From Actinocrinis puniceicyclus (GTDB taxonomy: Bacteria > Actinomycetota > Actinomycetes > Streptomycetales > Catenulisporaceae), in contig NZ_JAGSXH010000045.1 of assembly GCF_018283645.1 (NCBI RefSeq), positions 1 to 46,089 on the forward strand: a stretch of 46,089 nt of DNA. Reading direction: 5' to 3'. The notes beneath the pieces are model-generated. The model saw nothing but the letters and a program-made list of their open reading frames with translations, was not told the DNA's origin and made no database searches. Made by a program: the position numbers and the translations under genes. This document shows, in pieces, positions 8,220-16,113 of the stretch. Within the stretch, counting starts at the first letter, position 1; each line of letters begins with the position of its first letter.

Positions 8220-8825
8220 CTATTCGATTCGGCCCGATGCCGGCTCGGCCGGGGGCAGTCCCTGCAGCGACCGCAGGTGGTCGATCACGCTGACGACCAT
8301 CTCAATGCTCTGGGGCGACAGGCCGACGGCCCTCATCGCGATCTCCTGCGCGCCCGCGTGCCGCAGCGCGTCGACGAGGTTGATCCGTTCGTCGGTCTCG
8401 ACGGTCTTCTCGTGCGCGTCGAAGTACGACAGCGGCACCTGGAAGAACCGGGCCAGGCCCTGTACCGCGTCCAACATCGGGTTGGTGCGCACACCGGTGA
8501 CCAACTGCGAGAGGTACCCGACCGACATGCTCGGCCCGCCGTCCGCCTCGATCGCGGCCAGCACCTCCCGGTAGGAGTGGCGCTTGCCGTCAGGCCGGCG
8601 CTTGTGCTCGAACAGGTACTGAATGCGCTCGGCGAGCACCCCGGGACCGGAGCGTTGCGGCTTTTGCTGTTCCTGTTGCCGTTGCTGTTGCGGTGCCGAG
8701 TCGGACCGCTCGCCGGCCTGCCCGTCGCACCGCTCGCCGGCCTGGTCGCCTGCCTGCTCGCCGGCCTGCCCGTCAGCGGGCGGACGCGCCGGTCGGCGGC
8801 TGCGGTCTGCGGGTTTCTCGGACAT
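8220..8825 (-). CDS. EspR-like helix-turn-helix DNA-binding protein
   Basis: This 201-residue protein has a low-complexity Gln/Ala/Glu/Gly-rich N-terminal tail (1-58). An XRE-like helix-turn-helix follows at about 64-130 (VLAERIQYLFEH, REVLAAIEADG, MSVGYLSQLVTGVRTNP, FFQVPLSYF), then a C-terminal helical segment (RINLVDALRHAGAQEIAMRA...). The order and spacing match mycobacterial EspR, a nucleoid-associated regulator of ESX-1 genes with an N-terminal HTH and a C-terminal dimer helix. That is notable because type VII-type substrate genes end only 114 bases away. Mycobacterial EspR lacks the long tail seen here. ATG 8825 has GAAGG about 12 bases upstream. Homology to EspR is read by eye. Direct control of the 6.1-8.1 kb unit is inference. 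Confidence 0.75.
   Translation of the reverse strand: MSEKPADRSRRPARPPADGQAGEQAGDQAGERCDGQAGERSDSAPQQQRQQEQQKPQRSGPGVLAERIQYLFEHKRRPDGKRHSYREVLAAIEADGGPSMSVGYLSQLVTGVRTNPMLDAVQGLARFFQVPLSYFDAHEKTVETDERINLVDALRHAGAQEIAMRAVGLSPQSIEMVVSVIDHLRSLQGLPPAEPASGRIE
8708..8768. repeat. 24-bp-period repeat inside the EspR-like gene
   Basis: GCTCGCCGGCCTG occurs at 8708-8720, 8732-8744 and 8756-8768, exactly 24 bases apart. On the coding (minus) strand it encodes repeated QAGE/QAGD units in the N-terminal tail, so tail length could vary by whole 8-residue steps without a frameshift. Confidence 0.85.
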
Positions 8826-9018
8826 CGCGGCTTGCTACCTTCAGTCGGCTCGGTCCGCCAACCTGCGCGAGCCGAAGTTGACTCCCGCCGCTCGTCCATT
8901 TCACCTTCTCAACGAGTCGGCATGACACTAGGTGTGATGCGGAAGTTACTTCGCGTAGTTTACACACATGAATCTCGGCCCATTCCCTGAAGGTCACATC
9001 ACACCGCCGCTAGCCGAC

Positions 9019-10962
9019 TCAGTACCCGAGCCGCGTGCGTATGACCCGAGCGAGCGAGGTGACCTCCTCGATGCGCAGCTTGCGCGAGACCACGAGGAAC
9101 AGGACGCCGAAGACCACGCCTCCGCCGAGCAGAGCCGTGGCGTTGCCGACTGTTCCGGCCAGTTGAGCGCTCACGGCCGCCGCGACCGGAGCCCCGATCA
9201 GCGCGGCGGCGACGGACGCGGCGCCGAGCTTGATGTGGGTGCGCGCGACGCGGCGGCCCTCGACGCCGCGCAACCGGCGGCGCAGCTCGCGGCCGGTCAT
9301 GATCGCGCCGATGGTGTAGGTCAGGGTGGAGGCGACGCACAGGCCGACCATCACCCACGGCGTCGTCTTCAGCGTCGCATAGGCCAGCAAACCGATCGCC
9401 ACGTTGGCAGCCGTGACCCAGGCTGTGATCACGAACGGGGTGCGGGTGTCTTCGTAGGCGTAGAAGCCGCGCATCATCACGAACTGTGCCGAGAACGGGA
9501 TCAGGCCGGGGGCGAGCGCCATGAGCATGAAGCCGGTGTTGCGGGCCATGGCCGCGTCGGACTGCCCGTGTCCGAACAGCACGGCCGCTATCTGCGGCCC
9601 GAAGGCCAGCAGCGCGAATGCGCAGGGGACGATGGCCACCGCCGCCACGCGCAGGCCGTAGGAGACGGAAGTGCGCACGGCGGCGCGGTCGCCGGTTTGC
9701 GCATAGCGGCTCATCCGGGGCAGCAGCGCCGTGATGACCGAGACGGTGATCACCGCGAACGGAAGCTGCCAGATGTTCTGGGCGTTCATGTACGCCGTGT
9801 AGCCGACGCCCTGGCCGCGGAAACGCTCGTCCATCGTGTCGCCGATCCGTGTGGCCACCAGCGAACCGATCTGTCCGAGCAGCACGATGCCCATCGTCCA
9901 CTTCGCCAGCGTCGCGGACTTGCGCAGGCCCGCGCCGCGCCAGTCGAAGCGCGGCCGGAATCCCACTCCGGCCCGGCGCAGATAGGGAACCATCGTCACG
10001 GTCTGCAGCACGATCCCGAGTGTCGTGCCGAGGCCGAGCAACGCCACTTCCCCCGGGGTGATGTTCTGCTCGGTGAGCCGCGCGTGACCGACCAACGCCA
10101 TGAGGGCCGCGAGCGTCGCGATCATCACGAGGTTCGCCAGCACCGGTGTCCACATCATCGGCCCGTAGCGTTCGCGGGCGTTGAGGATCTGACCGAGGAT
10201 CACCCACACGCCGTAGCACAGGATCTGCGGCAGGCAGTAGCGGATCAGCGTGACGGTCAGCGCGTGGTCCGCGGCGGGGGCGGCGCCCGCGGTCACGTCC
10301 GCGATCTGCGGGGCCAGCAGCATGCACGCGGCGGTGAGCACGCCGAGAACCACGAGCGCGATCGTCAGCAACCGGTCGGTGAACTGCCGTCCGCCGTCCG
10401 CGTCATCGCGCATCGCCCGCACGAGTTGCGGGACGAACACGGAACTGACCGCGCCGCCGACGATCAGCAGGTAGATGGTTCCGGGGATGTTGTTGGCCGT
10501 GTTGAAGCAGTCCCCGAGCGTACTGAGGCCGAGCGCGGAGGCGAGCAGCAGCGAGCGGATCATGCCGGTCACCCGGGAGGCCGTGGTGCCCAACGCCATG
10601 ATCCGGCCCGCGCGCGACAGGCTCGCGGCGACGGGTGGGCTCGCGGTCGCGACGGCCGCCGGCGTGTCGTCCGCGGCGGGCAGCCAAAGCGACGCGGCCG
10701 GTGCACCGTCACCACGTGGCGGCGCCCAGGCTTCGCGGGTCGCCGGTTCCGTCGCGAAGACGGCCGCGGCGGGGCCCTGTACCGGCCCGCGCCGCGGCGG
10801 GATGAGGGCTTCGAGCACGGAGGGATGGAAGGCGCCCCACCCGATCGCCGGAAGGTTGAACCGGGTCGCGTCGACGCCCTCGACCGCGTCGATGTCCTCC
10901 AGTGCGCTCAGATAGGTCTCATCGTCCGGCAGTGGCCGCCGCTCGTTCGATCCCACGGGCAC
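9019..10962 (-). CDS. murJ: MurJ/MviN-type lipid II flippase with N-terminal extension
   Basis: This 647-residue polytopic membrane protein of the MOP superfamily should flip lipid II for peptidoglycan synthesis. The conserved core starts near residue 123 (GRIMALGTTASRVTGMIRSL) and continues with DCFNTANNIPGTIYLLIVGG and VFVPQLVRAM. About 13-14 hydrophobic segments can be counted to residue ~625, ending with a short cytoplasmic tail (SRKLRIEEVTSLARVIRTRL). About 110 residues of hydrophilic, Pro/Ala-rich sequence precede the core, which ordinary bacterial MurJ lacks; actinobacterial MurJ proteins often carry extra terminal regions. The start used is GTG 10962, with another in-frame GTG at 10956; neither has a clear ribosome-binding site. 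The usual chromosomal neighbours of actinomycete murJ (the parA/parB-trx end) are absent, so this may be an additional copy. Confidence 0.9.
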   Translation of the reverse strand: MPVGSNERRPLPDDETYLSALEDIDAVEGVDATRFNLPAIGWGAFHPSVLEALIPPRRGPVQGPAAAVFATEPATREAWAPPRGDGAPAASLWLPAADDTPAAVATASPPVAASLSRAGRIMALGTTASRVTGMIRSLLLASALGLSTLGDCFNTANNIPGTIYLLIVGGAVSSVFVPQLVRAMRDDADGGRQFTDRLLTIALVVLGVLTAACMLLAPQIADVTAGAAPAADHALTVTLIRYCLPQILCYGVWVILGQILNARERYGPMMWTPVLANLVMIATLAALMALVGHARLTEQNITPGEVALLGLGTTLGIVLQTVTMVPYLRRAGVGFRPRFDWRGAGLRKSATLAKWTMGIVLLGQIGSLVATRIGDTMDERFRGQGVGYTAYMNAQNIWQLPFAVITVSVITALLPRMSRYAQTGDRAAVRTSVSYGLRVAAVAIVPCAFALLAFGPQIAAVLFGHGQSDAAMARNTGFMLMALAPGLIPFSAQFVMMRGFYAYEDTRTPFVITAWVTAANVAIGLLAYATLKTTPWVMVGLCVASTLTYTIGAIMTGRELRRRLRGVEGRRVARTHIKLGAASVAAALIGAPVAAAVSAQLAGTVGNATALLGGGVVFGVLFLVVSRKLRIEEVTSLARVIRTRLGY

Positions 10963-11085
10963 AGTCTTGCGGACTGCGCAGTCCTACGCTGCATCGGGGA
11001 GCGCCGACCGCGGACCGCCGCGTGTCTGAACGCTGAACTCAGGGCGGGCCGGGTCGCGGCCCCGGCGATACTTCTCAATCGCGGC

Positions 11086-11520
11086 CTAGTCGAGGCAGAA
11101 CTCGTTGCCCTCAACGTCCTGCATCACGAGGCATGATTCGTTCTCCTCGTCGGCGAGTAGCAGCCGCACCCGCCGAGCGCCGAGCGCTTCCAGCCGGGTC
11201 GCCTCGGCGTCAAGCGCGTGGACTCGCTCATCGCCGGTCAGCCCCACCCCGACGCGCACGTCCAGATGCAGCCGGTTCTTCACCGTCTTGGCCTCGGGCA
11301 CCCGCTGGAAGAACAACCGCGGGCCGACCCCGTCAGGGTCCTGACAAGCCCAGGCCGCGCCCTGGCGCTGCGCGGGCAGCGAAGCGTCGAACGCATCCCA
11401 CGAATCAAACCCCGGCGGGACCGGCGGGTCGACGTACCCGAGCACGGCCTTCCAGAACTGCGCGACCGCTCGTGGGTCTGCGCAGTCGAAAGTCACCTGT
11501 ACCTGCTTCACATGCGGCAT
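11086..11520 (-). CDS. VOC (glyoxalase/bleomycin-resistance fold) family protein
   Basis: This 144-residue single-gene protein has the two beta-alpha-beta-beta-beta modules of the vicinal oxygen chelate fold. The first is QVTFDCADPRAVAQFWKAVL...; the second is KNRLHLDVRV...EATRLEALGARRV, ending in VMQDVEGNEFCLD. The RLHLDV His and the terminal NEFC Glu are in the usual metal-ligand positions. The sub-type resembles the small actinobacterial 'glyoxalase-like' proteins. Substrate unknown. It starts at ATG 11520, upstream of murJ on the same strand with a 123-bp gap. Confidence 0.8.
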   Translation of the reverse strand: MPHVKQVQVTFDCADPRAVAQFWKAVLGYVDPPVPPGFDSWDAFDASLPAQRQGAAWACQDPDGVGPRLFFQRVPEAKTVKNRLHLDVRVGVGLTGDERVHALDAEATRLEALGARRVRLLLADEENESCLVMQDVEGNEFCLD

Positions 11521-11556
11521 CGACCCAGAATATGCGCACCACGCGATCTAAGGGGG

Positions 11557-11733
11557 ACGGCACGCACGGCACGCACGGCATGCACGTACGCACGGCACGT
11601 ACAGCACGCACAGCACGCATGGCGGCAGCGACAGCAGCGGATTCAGCCGCCCGCCCGTGCGAATTTCGCTGCATACCACGGTTCGTTCCGCTTCGCACCG
11701 GGCCCTCGTCCGCGACGCGACGCGACGCGACGC
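11557..11733. repeat. Short imperfect repeats in an intergenic region
   Basis: Between the VOC gene start and the sigma factor stop, bases about 11557-11630 are built of imperfect 5-10 bp units of the GGCACGCAC / CAGCACGCA type. Bases 11711-11733 hold a CGCGA run with about four and a half copies. No gene is supported in this 228-base gap. Confidence 0.6.
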
Positions 11734-11748
11734 CCGCGCCCGGGCGCG

Positions 11749-12978
11749 TCAGTGGGCTGCGAGCCGCCGGCTCAGCAGGCGGCGTTCCGCGTCCGTGGGG
11801 GCGAGAGCGAGCGCCGAACGCAGGCAGGCGTCGGCCTCCTCGGCGCGGCCGCAGCGGCGCAGCAGGTCGGCGCGCGTGGCGTGCAGCAGGTAGTAGCCCT
11901 CCAGCCGGCCGGACTCGGCTATCGCCTCGACCAGCGGCAGCGCCGCTTCGGGGCTGCGCGCCATCGAGATCGCGACGGCGCGGTTCAGTTCGACCACCGG
12001 GCTAGGCGCCACCCGAGCCAGTCGCCCGTACAGCGCGACGATCTGCGGCCAGTCGGTCTGCCGCGCGTACGGCGCGGTCGCATGGCAGGCCGCGATCGCC
12101 GCTTGTATCTGGAACGGCCCGGCCCGGCGCCGGCGCAGCGCGCGTTCGAGGACCGCGCCGCCCTCGGCGATCAGGTCGCGGTCCCAGCGGGAGCGGTCCT
12201 GATCCTCCAGCGTGACCAGTTCGCCGTCCGCATCGAAGCGCGCCGGGCGGCGCGCATCGTGCAGCAGCATCAGGGCGAGCATGCCGAGCGCCTCGGGTTC
12301 GTCGGGCATCAGCGCCACCAGCACGCGGGCGAGCCGGATCGCCTCCCGGCTCAGCGCTTCCCTGTCCCCCGCGGCGCCGTAGCCCTCGTTGAACAGCAGG
12401 TAGAGCACGTGCAGGACGCCCGGCAGCCGTTCGGGCAGCAGGTGCGCCGGCGGGACGCGCAGCGGAATGACCGCGTGCGCGATCTTCTGCTTGGCGCGGA
12501 AGATCCGCTGGCCCATCGTGCGCTCCGGCACCAGGAACGCGCGCGCGATCTGCGCCGTGCTCAGCCCGGCCAGCGACCGCAGCGTGAGCGCCACCTGGGC
12601 GTCGAGGTTCAGCGCCGGGTGGCAGCAGGTGAACATCAATTCGAGGCGCTCGTCCGGGATCTCGGCGTCGCTGCGGTAGGCCGGCGGCTCGTGCCGCTGT
12701 TCCCACGCCGCCCACGCGCGGGCCTTCACTGCGTCCCTCGTCGCGCGCCGCATCCGGTCGATGGCGCGGTTACGTGCGGCGGTGGTCAGCCACGCCAGGG
12801 GCTGGCGTGGCACACCGTCCTGCGGCCACGTGCGCAACGCCTGCGCGAAGGCGTCCTGCGCGCAATCCTCGGCCAGGTTCCAGTCGCCGCCGGTGAAGCG
12901 GATCATGGTGGCCACGATCCGGCTCCACGCCTCGGCGTAGATCCCGGCGATGAACTCGCCTGCCGACTCTTCGGCCAT
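11749..12978 (-). CDS. ECF RNA polymerase sigma factor, ECF42 type with TPR-like C-terminal domain
   Basis: This 409-residue sigma factor would direct RNA polymerase to a special promoter set. Region 2 lies at residues about 10-80 (AWSRIVATMIRFTGGDWNLAEDCAQDAFAQAL). Region 4 is at about 120-175 (DAQVALTLRSLAGLSTAQIARAFLVPERTMGQRIFRAKQKI). A 230-residue helical extension follows with ALPLVEAIAESGRLEGYYLLHATRADLLRRCGRAEEADACLRSALA, i.e. a TPR-like repeat. No anti-sigma gene is nearby. Such long ECFs are known as ECF42 and are paired with DGPF/YCII proteins, exactly as here (next gene upstream, same strand). Their C-terminal extension is needed for activity. Start is ATG 12978. Confidence 0.92.
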   Translation of the reverse strand: MAEESAGEFIAGIYAEAWSRIVATMIRFTGGDWNLAEDCAQDAFAQALRTWPQDGVPRQPLAWLTTAARNRAIDRMRRATRDAVKARAWAAWEQRHEPPAYRSDAEIPDERLELMFTCCHPALNLDAQVALTLRSLAGLSTAQIARAFLVPERTMGQRIFRAKQKIAHAVIPLRVPPAHLLPERLPGVLHVLYLLFNEGYGAAGDREALSREAIRLARVLVALMPDEPEALGMLALMLLHDARRPARFDADGELVTLEDQDRSRWDRDLIAEGGAVLERALRRRRAGPFQIQAAIAACHATAPYARQTDWPQIVALYGRLARVAPSPVVELNRAVAISMARSPEAALPLVEAIAESGRLEGYYLLHATRADLLRRCGRAEEADACLRSALALAPTDAERRLLSRRLAAH

Positions 12979-13026
12979 CGCCCGCCGCCCACCTGCCTGT
13001 CCACCTGTGTTGACCGGCTACCTGTT

Positions 13027-13055
13027 TGACTGACTGACTGTCTGTCAGTCAGTCA
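13027..13055. promoter_or_regulatory. TGAC-repeat inverted repeat between DGPF gene and sigma gene
   Basis: TGACTGACTGAC at 13027-13038 and GTCAGTCAGTCA at 13044-13055 form a perfect 12-bp inverted repeat with a 5-base loop. A second small one, CAGCT-TG-AGCTG, abuts it at 13054-13065, and further CTGACTGAC copies lie at 13063-13090. It sits in the leader of the sigma factor mRNA, 49 bases before its start codon. It could be an attenuator, terminator or protein-binding site. Confidence 0.55.
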
Positions 13056-13133
13056 GCTTGAGCTGACTGACCGCCTACTGGGCTGACTGACCGTCACTCC
13101 GCCTCTCTGACCGCTTGCGCGCGTTTCTCGCAC

Positions 13134-13478
13134 TCAGGCGTCCCGGTCCTCGACCCAGAACGGGCGCAACTCGATCACCCCGCCCCAGGCCATCGGGTGC
13201 CTGGACGCGACCTCGACCGCCTCGTCCAGATCGGCGCACTCGATCACGTCGAACCCTGCGATCAGGTCCTTGGTCTCGGCGTATGGCCCGTCCGAGAGCA
13301 GCACCTCGCGGTTGCGCACCCGCACCGTGGTCGCGTCGCTGCCCGGCCGCACCCGGTCGCCCATCAGCCGGATGCCCTTGCCGCCCATCTCACGTACCCA
13401 GTCCTCCACGTCCGGCGCGCCCTGCGCCGCCCCCGGTTCGAGGTCCGGGTCCACGCACACCAGCATCAGGTACTTCAT
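13134..13478 (-). CDS. DGPF/YCII-domain protein, partner of the ECF42 sigma factor
   Basis: This 114-residue cytoplasmic protein of the YCII-related/DGPF family begins MKYLMLVCVDP. It contains the motif LLSDGPYAETKDLIAGFDVIEC (first half LLSDGPYAETKDL), where SDGP corresponds to the DGPF signature, and ends with IELRPFW. Family members are small ferredoxin-like-fold proteins of unclear enzyme function that are nearly always next to ECF42 sigma genes. The start at ATG 13478 was chosen over upstream in-frame codons because the conserved MKYL begins there and GGAG lies about 7 bases upstream. Co-transcription with the sigma gene is likely. Confidence 0.85.
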   Translation of the reverse strand: MKYLMLVCVDPDLEPGAAQGAPDVEDWVREMGGKGIRLMGDRVRPGSDATTVRVRNREVLLSDGPYAETKDLIAGFDVIECADLDEAVEVASRHPMAWGGVIELRPFWVEDRDA

Positions 13479-13845
13479 CGGTCCGCTCCGTTCGTCATGG
13501 TCGAGCACTTCGGGCGGCATCTCGCGCCGTTCCCACCGCATTGACGAACGGGTAGGCCGCTCTACTACAGGCTCGCGCGAAAAATCTTCCTACGCATCCG
13601 CCCGCGCCGGGCGATCAGGCGCCCGCGGTTGTTCTTCCAGCGTCCCGGAGGCACAACGGCGCAGATTGCGGTACGTCTCGACCTACGCGTCTGGGCCAGG
13701 CCGACCCGGCGCCGACCGAGGCCGCCGATTCGGCTGCCCGTCGCGGGCGCGACGCCTACAATCGCTAGGCATCAGCCAGACCATCATGCGCCCGCTCACG
13801 GCGCTCGTCTTCGTCGTCATCTTCGTCCACTGAGGGATCTTCGCA
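13479..13845. other. Intergenic region between divergent DGPF and SLATT genes
   Basis: This 367-base gap separates the minus-strand DGPF-sigma unit from the plus-strand SLATT unit. It must contain promoters for both, but I see no convincing -35/-10 pair, no ORF with homology and no strong repeat. The only clear element is GAGGGA at about 13832, the ribosome-binding site of the SLATT gene. Confidence 0.4.
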
Positions 13846-14517
13846 ATGGTCTCGGGTAACGGCGCTAGAGCCACCGAACTCCACACGGGCAAGGCCGCGA
13901 GCAATGTGCCCACGAGACGGCGGGGCCTCCGGCGAGGCGATCTTCGAAGGGAAGGCTTCCCGAGCATCTCCGGCGCCACGCCTCAAGAACGGGCACAGGC
14001 CGTCGAGGCGCTGCGGGAGTGGGCGGAACACCAGGCGGAAGGAGCCATCGAGTGGTACATGAAGGACAAGCGTCTCAAGCGGTCGGGCTCCAGACTGCTG
14101 CGCGCGCTGACTGTCCTGCTCGCGGTGGGCGGTAGCCTGGCACCGCTCCAGGCCGCCGCGGTGAGCGAAAAGGTCGGCGCGTGGGGGTACGTCCTGCTCG
14201 CGGCAGCGGCCGGCTGCGTCGCGTTCGACTACTTCTTCGGGGTGTCCACCGGGTGGATGCGCGACATGGCGGCGATACAGTCGCTTCAACGGGAGTTGAC
14301 CACTTTCCGGCTCGACTGGGCCACCGAGTTGCTGCGCGGCGGGCCGGCGGATGCGGACCCCGGGCAGCCGATGGCGAGTCAGCTCTTGATGATCGGCCGG
14401 CTGAAGAGCGCAGTGGACCGGATCGTGGAATCGGAGACCACGGACTGGCTCGCGGAGTTTCGCCTCAGCCTCGGCCGGATGCATGACAAACTGGGCAAGA
14501 CCCAGTCCGGGCCTTAG
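13846..14517 (+). CDS. SLATT-domain two-transmembrane protein
   Basis: This 223-residue protein starts with about 45 basic, disordered residues. A helix follows (QERAQAVEALREWAEHQAEGAIEWYMKDKRLKRSGSRLL in outline), then two membrane helices at about 84-105 and 113-131. After those comes the signature run FFGVSTGWMRDMAAIQSLQ, followed by a helix with FRLDWATELL. This order (W-Y..K followed by two TMs and a post-TM GWMR helix) is the SLATT pattern. SLATT proteins are proposed membrane-acting effectors of nucleotide-signalling and other conflict systems. Start ATG 13846 has GAGGGA about 9 bases upstream. It is the first gene of a four-gene same-strand run ending at 18434; the next reading frame starts about 60 bases after its stop. 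A pore-forming effector role is inference. Confidence 0.75.
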   Translation: MVSGNGARATELHTGKAASNVPTRRRGLRRGDLRREGFPSISGATPQERAQAVEALREWAEHQAEGAIEWYMKDKRLKRSGSRLLRALTVLLAVGGSLAPLQAAAVSEKVGAWGYVLLAAAAGCVAFDYFFGVSTGWMRDMAAIQSLQRELTTFRLDWATELLRGGPADADPGQPMASQLLMIGRLKSAVDRIVESETTDWLAEFRLSLGRMHDKLGKTQSGP

Positions 14518-14576
14518 GCGCACTTCGGTGCGGAGCCGGCGAGTGTCAAAAGCGCGCTTCCACTCTGGAGGACTTC

Positions 14577-15659
14577 ACGGACGATCCGAAGGCTGTTGCG
14601 TCCCTCATCGCGGTCGGGCTGGGAAACTGGGCACTGACCAGAATTCTTCCGACCCTCTGGGGTCTGACAGGCCCGTGCGCCCGCGTCGTCGTGGTGACGG
14701 AACTGGTGGGCGGGCACGGCGAGTTCACCCAGGTCATCGCCCCCGCCTTCGCGGCCCACGGGCAGCCGCCGCCCACCTACGTCCCCCGACTGCAAGACGC
14801 GATAGAGGCAGCCCGCGCAGTGTGCGAGCGTCCCGCCGCGGTGATCTACACCCCCAACAGCGAACACGCCGCCCAGGTCATGGCATGCATAGCCGCCGAC
14901 CTCGACGTATTCGTCGAGCGGCCGTTCGCCACACCCGCTCACGACGCACCGCGGCTGGTCGCCGCGGCCCGGGACGCGGACGTGCTGTTTTTCACCGGAG
15001 TTCAGCGCAGGCTTGAGGCTTCGTTCAGGTATCTGCGAGAGGTCGTCGGCACCAGACGCGGCTTCGGTGAACTGGCGAGCATCCGCTGCACCCTGGCAGT
15101 GGGCATGCGGCCGACGGGCTGGCGGCTCGATCCGGGCCTGTGCCACGGCGGCGTCGTAATCGACAGTGGCTATCATCTGCTGGACTGCGCCGCGTGGCTG
15201 GCGGAAGCGGGAGGTGCCGAGATCACCGGATCCACCACGGGATTCGTCGAACTCGCGGTGGATCCGTGGGCCCCGGGTCCACTCGAGACTTCGGCCGTGG
15301 GCTCGCTCGTCGGTCCTACCGGCGTGCGGCTCACCTTCGACCTGAGCTACTCAGCGCCCGTATCGTCAGTGTTCGAGCGGCTGGAGTGCCGGGATGCGGA
15401 AGGCGCGTGCGTGGTGGTGACCCGGGATCAGACGCTCAAGTCGGACAGACCCGGACTCGTCACCCATCAACAGGCCGACGGCACGGTGATCCTCGACCAT
15501 GTCCGCCTCCCCGGCACGCCACGGCAGGCCGCCCCGCTGATCGGTTTTCTGCGTAGCCGGGATGAGCGAGCCAGCGCGCAGGAGCATCCTTGTTCCGCCC
15601 GGCACTCGTTGACGACTTGGCAACTGACAAAGGAGATCTACGATCATGCACATCGGTGA
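14577..15659 (+). CDS. Gfo/Idh/MocA-type oxidoreductase-like protein with no normal start codon
   Basis: The Rossmann N-terminus reads LIAVGLGNWALTRILPTL, with the dinucleotide loop GLGNW. TPNSEHAAQVMACIAADLD and FVERPFATP follow, then the second domain with GWRLDPGLCHGGVVIDSGYH LLD, where the catalytic-type His is kept. The first ATG/GTG/TTG in frame is GTG 14691, which lies after the Rossmann loop and would remove it. The homologous frame is open back to a stop at 14484. It has GGAGG at 14567-14571 followed five bases later by ACG 14577, just where ATG would be expected; I therefore place the start there. Family enzymes have EKP; here it is ERP, so the catalytic Lys is replaced by Arg. Translation from ACG, loss of function, or a sequencing error are all possible. 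The frame overlaps the next gene by 14 bp. Confidence 0.7.
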   Translation, partial: TDDPKAVASLIAVGLGNWALTRILPTLWGLTGPCARVVVVTELVGGHGEFTQVIAPAFAAHGQPPPTYVPRLQDAIEAARAVCERPAAVIYTPNSEHAAQVMACIAADLDVFVERPFATPAHDAPRLVAAARDADVLFFTGVQRRLEASFRYLREVVGTRRGFGELASIRCTLAVGMRPTGWRLDPGLCHGGVVIDSGYHLLDCAAWLAEAGGAEITGSTTGFVELAVDPWAPGPLETSAVGSLVGPTGVRLTFDLSYSAPVSSVFERLECRDAEGACVVVTRDQTLKSDRPGLVTHQQADGTVILDHVRLPGTPRQAAPLIGFLRSRDERASAQEHPCSARHSLTTWQLTKEIYDHAHR

Positions 15660-16113
15660 GGCGATGATCAAAGCAGAAAGCGGCGCAGCGGGCACCGGCC
15701 CGACATGCGTCATGCACAGCATCGCGGTGCAGACCGCGGCATTCGAGAAGGCCTACCGGTTCTACACCGAACTGGTCGGCCTGCGAGTGGTCCGGGAACC
15801 CTTTCCGTTCAAGACCCGCACCCTGGCGTGGCTGGACGCCGGTTCAGTCCTGCTTGAGTTGTACTCGGTGCGCCGCGAGGACAACGCGGCGGCGCGCGAG
15901 GACGGGGTCGTCGGGCCGGATCATCTCGCGTTCGTCGTGGACGACCTCGACGCGATGATCCTGCGGCTGCACGAGTTCGAGGTCCCGATCGTCAAGGGTC
16001 CGCTGATCCCGCCCAGCGGCGACCCCAACCAGCCGCGCGTCCTCTTCGTCGAGGGACCCGACGGCGAGGAGGTCCAGTTCCGCGAGCCAGCGGTGGGAGC
16101 GCGCGGTCGATGA
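15646..16113 (+). CDS. VOC (glyoxalase-fold) family protein
   Basis: This 155-residue VOC-fold protein has a first module with MHSIAVQTAAFEKAYRFYTE and LVGLRVVREPFPFKTRTL, and a second with DHLAFVVDDLDAMILRL. It ends LFVEGPDGEEVQFREP. His18 region (MHS), the Glu in LLELYS, DHL and the terminal Glu occupy ligand-like positions, so metal binding is plausible. The substrate is unknown. ATG 15646 has AAGGAG about 10 bases upstream and lies within the end of the oxidoreductase frame. Its stop overlaps the next start as ATGA (4 bp), so translation of the three genes is coupled. It is not closely similar to the VOC protein at 11086-11520. Confidence 0.82.
   Translation: MHIGEAMIKAESGAAGTGPTCVMHSIAVQTAAFEKAYRFYTELVGLRVVREPFPFKTRTLAWLDAGSVLLELYSVRREDNAAAREDGVVGPDHLAFVVDDLDAMILRLHEFEVPIVKGPLIPPSGDPNQPRVLFVEGPDGEEVQFREPAVGARGR

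Noticed and set aside
8968-11136. 722-residue plus-strand frame over murJ
   Set aside because: Asp/Gly/Arg/His-rich and domain-free; murJ lies on the minus strand with clear TM segments.
11218-13029. 603-residue plus-strand frame over the sigma factor
   Set aside because: Shadow of the ECF42 gene; no domain and no ribosome-binding site.
14691-14693. GTG as start of the oxidoreductase
   Set aside because: It would cut off the GLGNW dinucleotide loop that is clearly encoded in the same frame upstream, and it has no ribosome-binding site.
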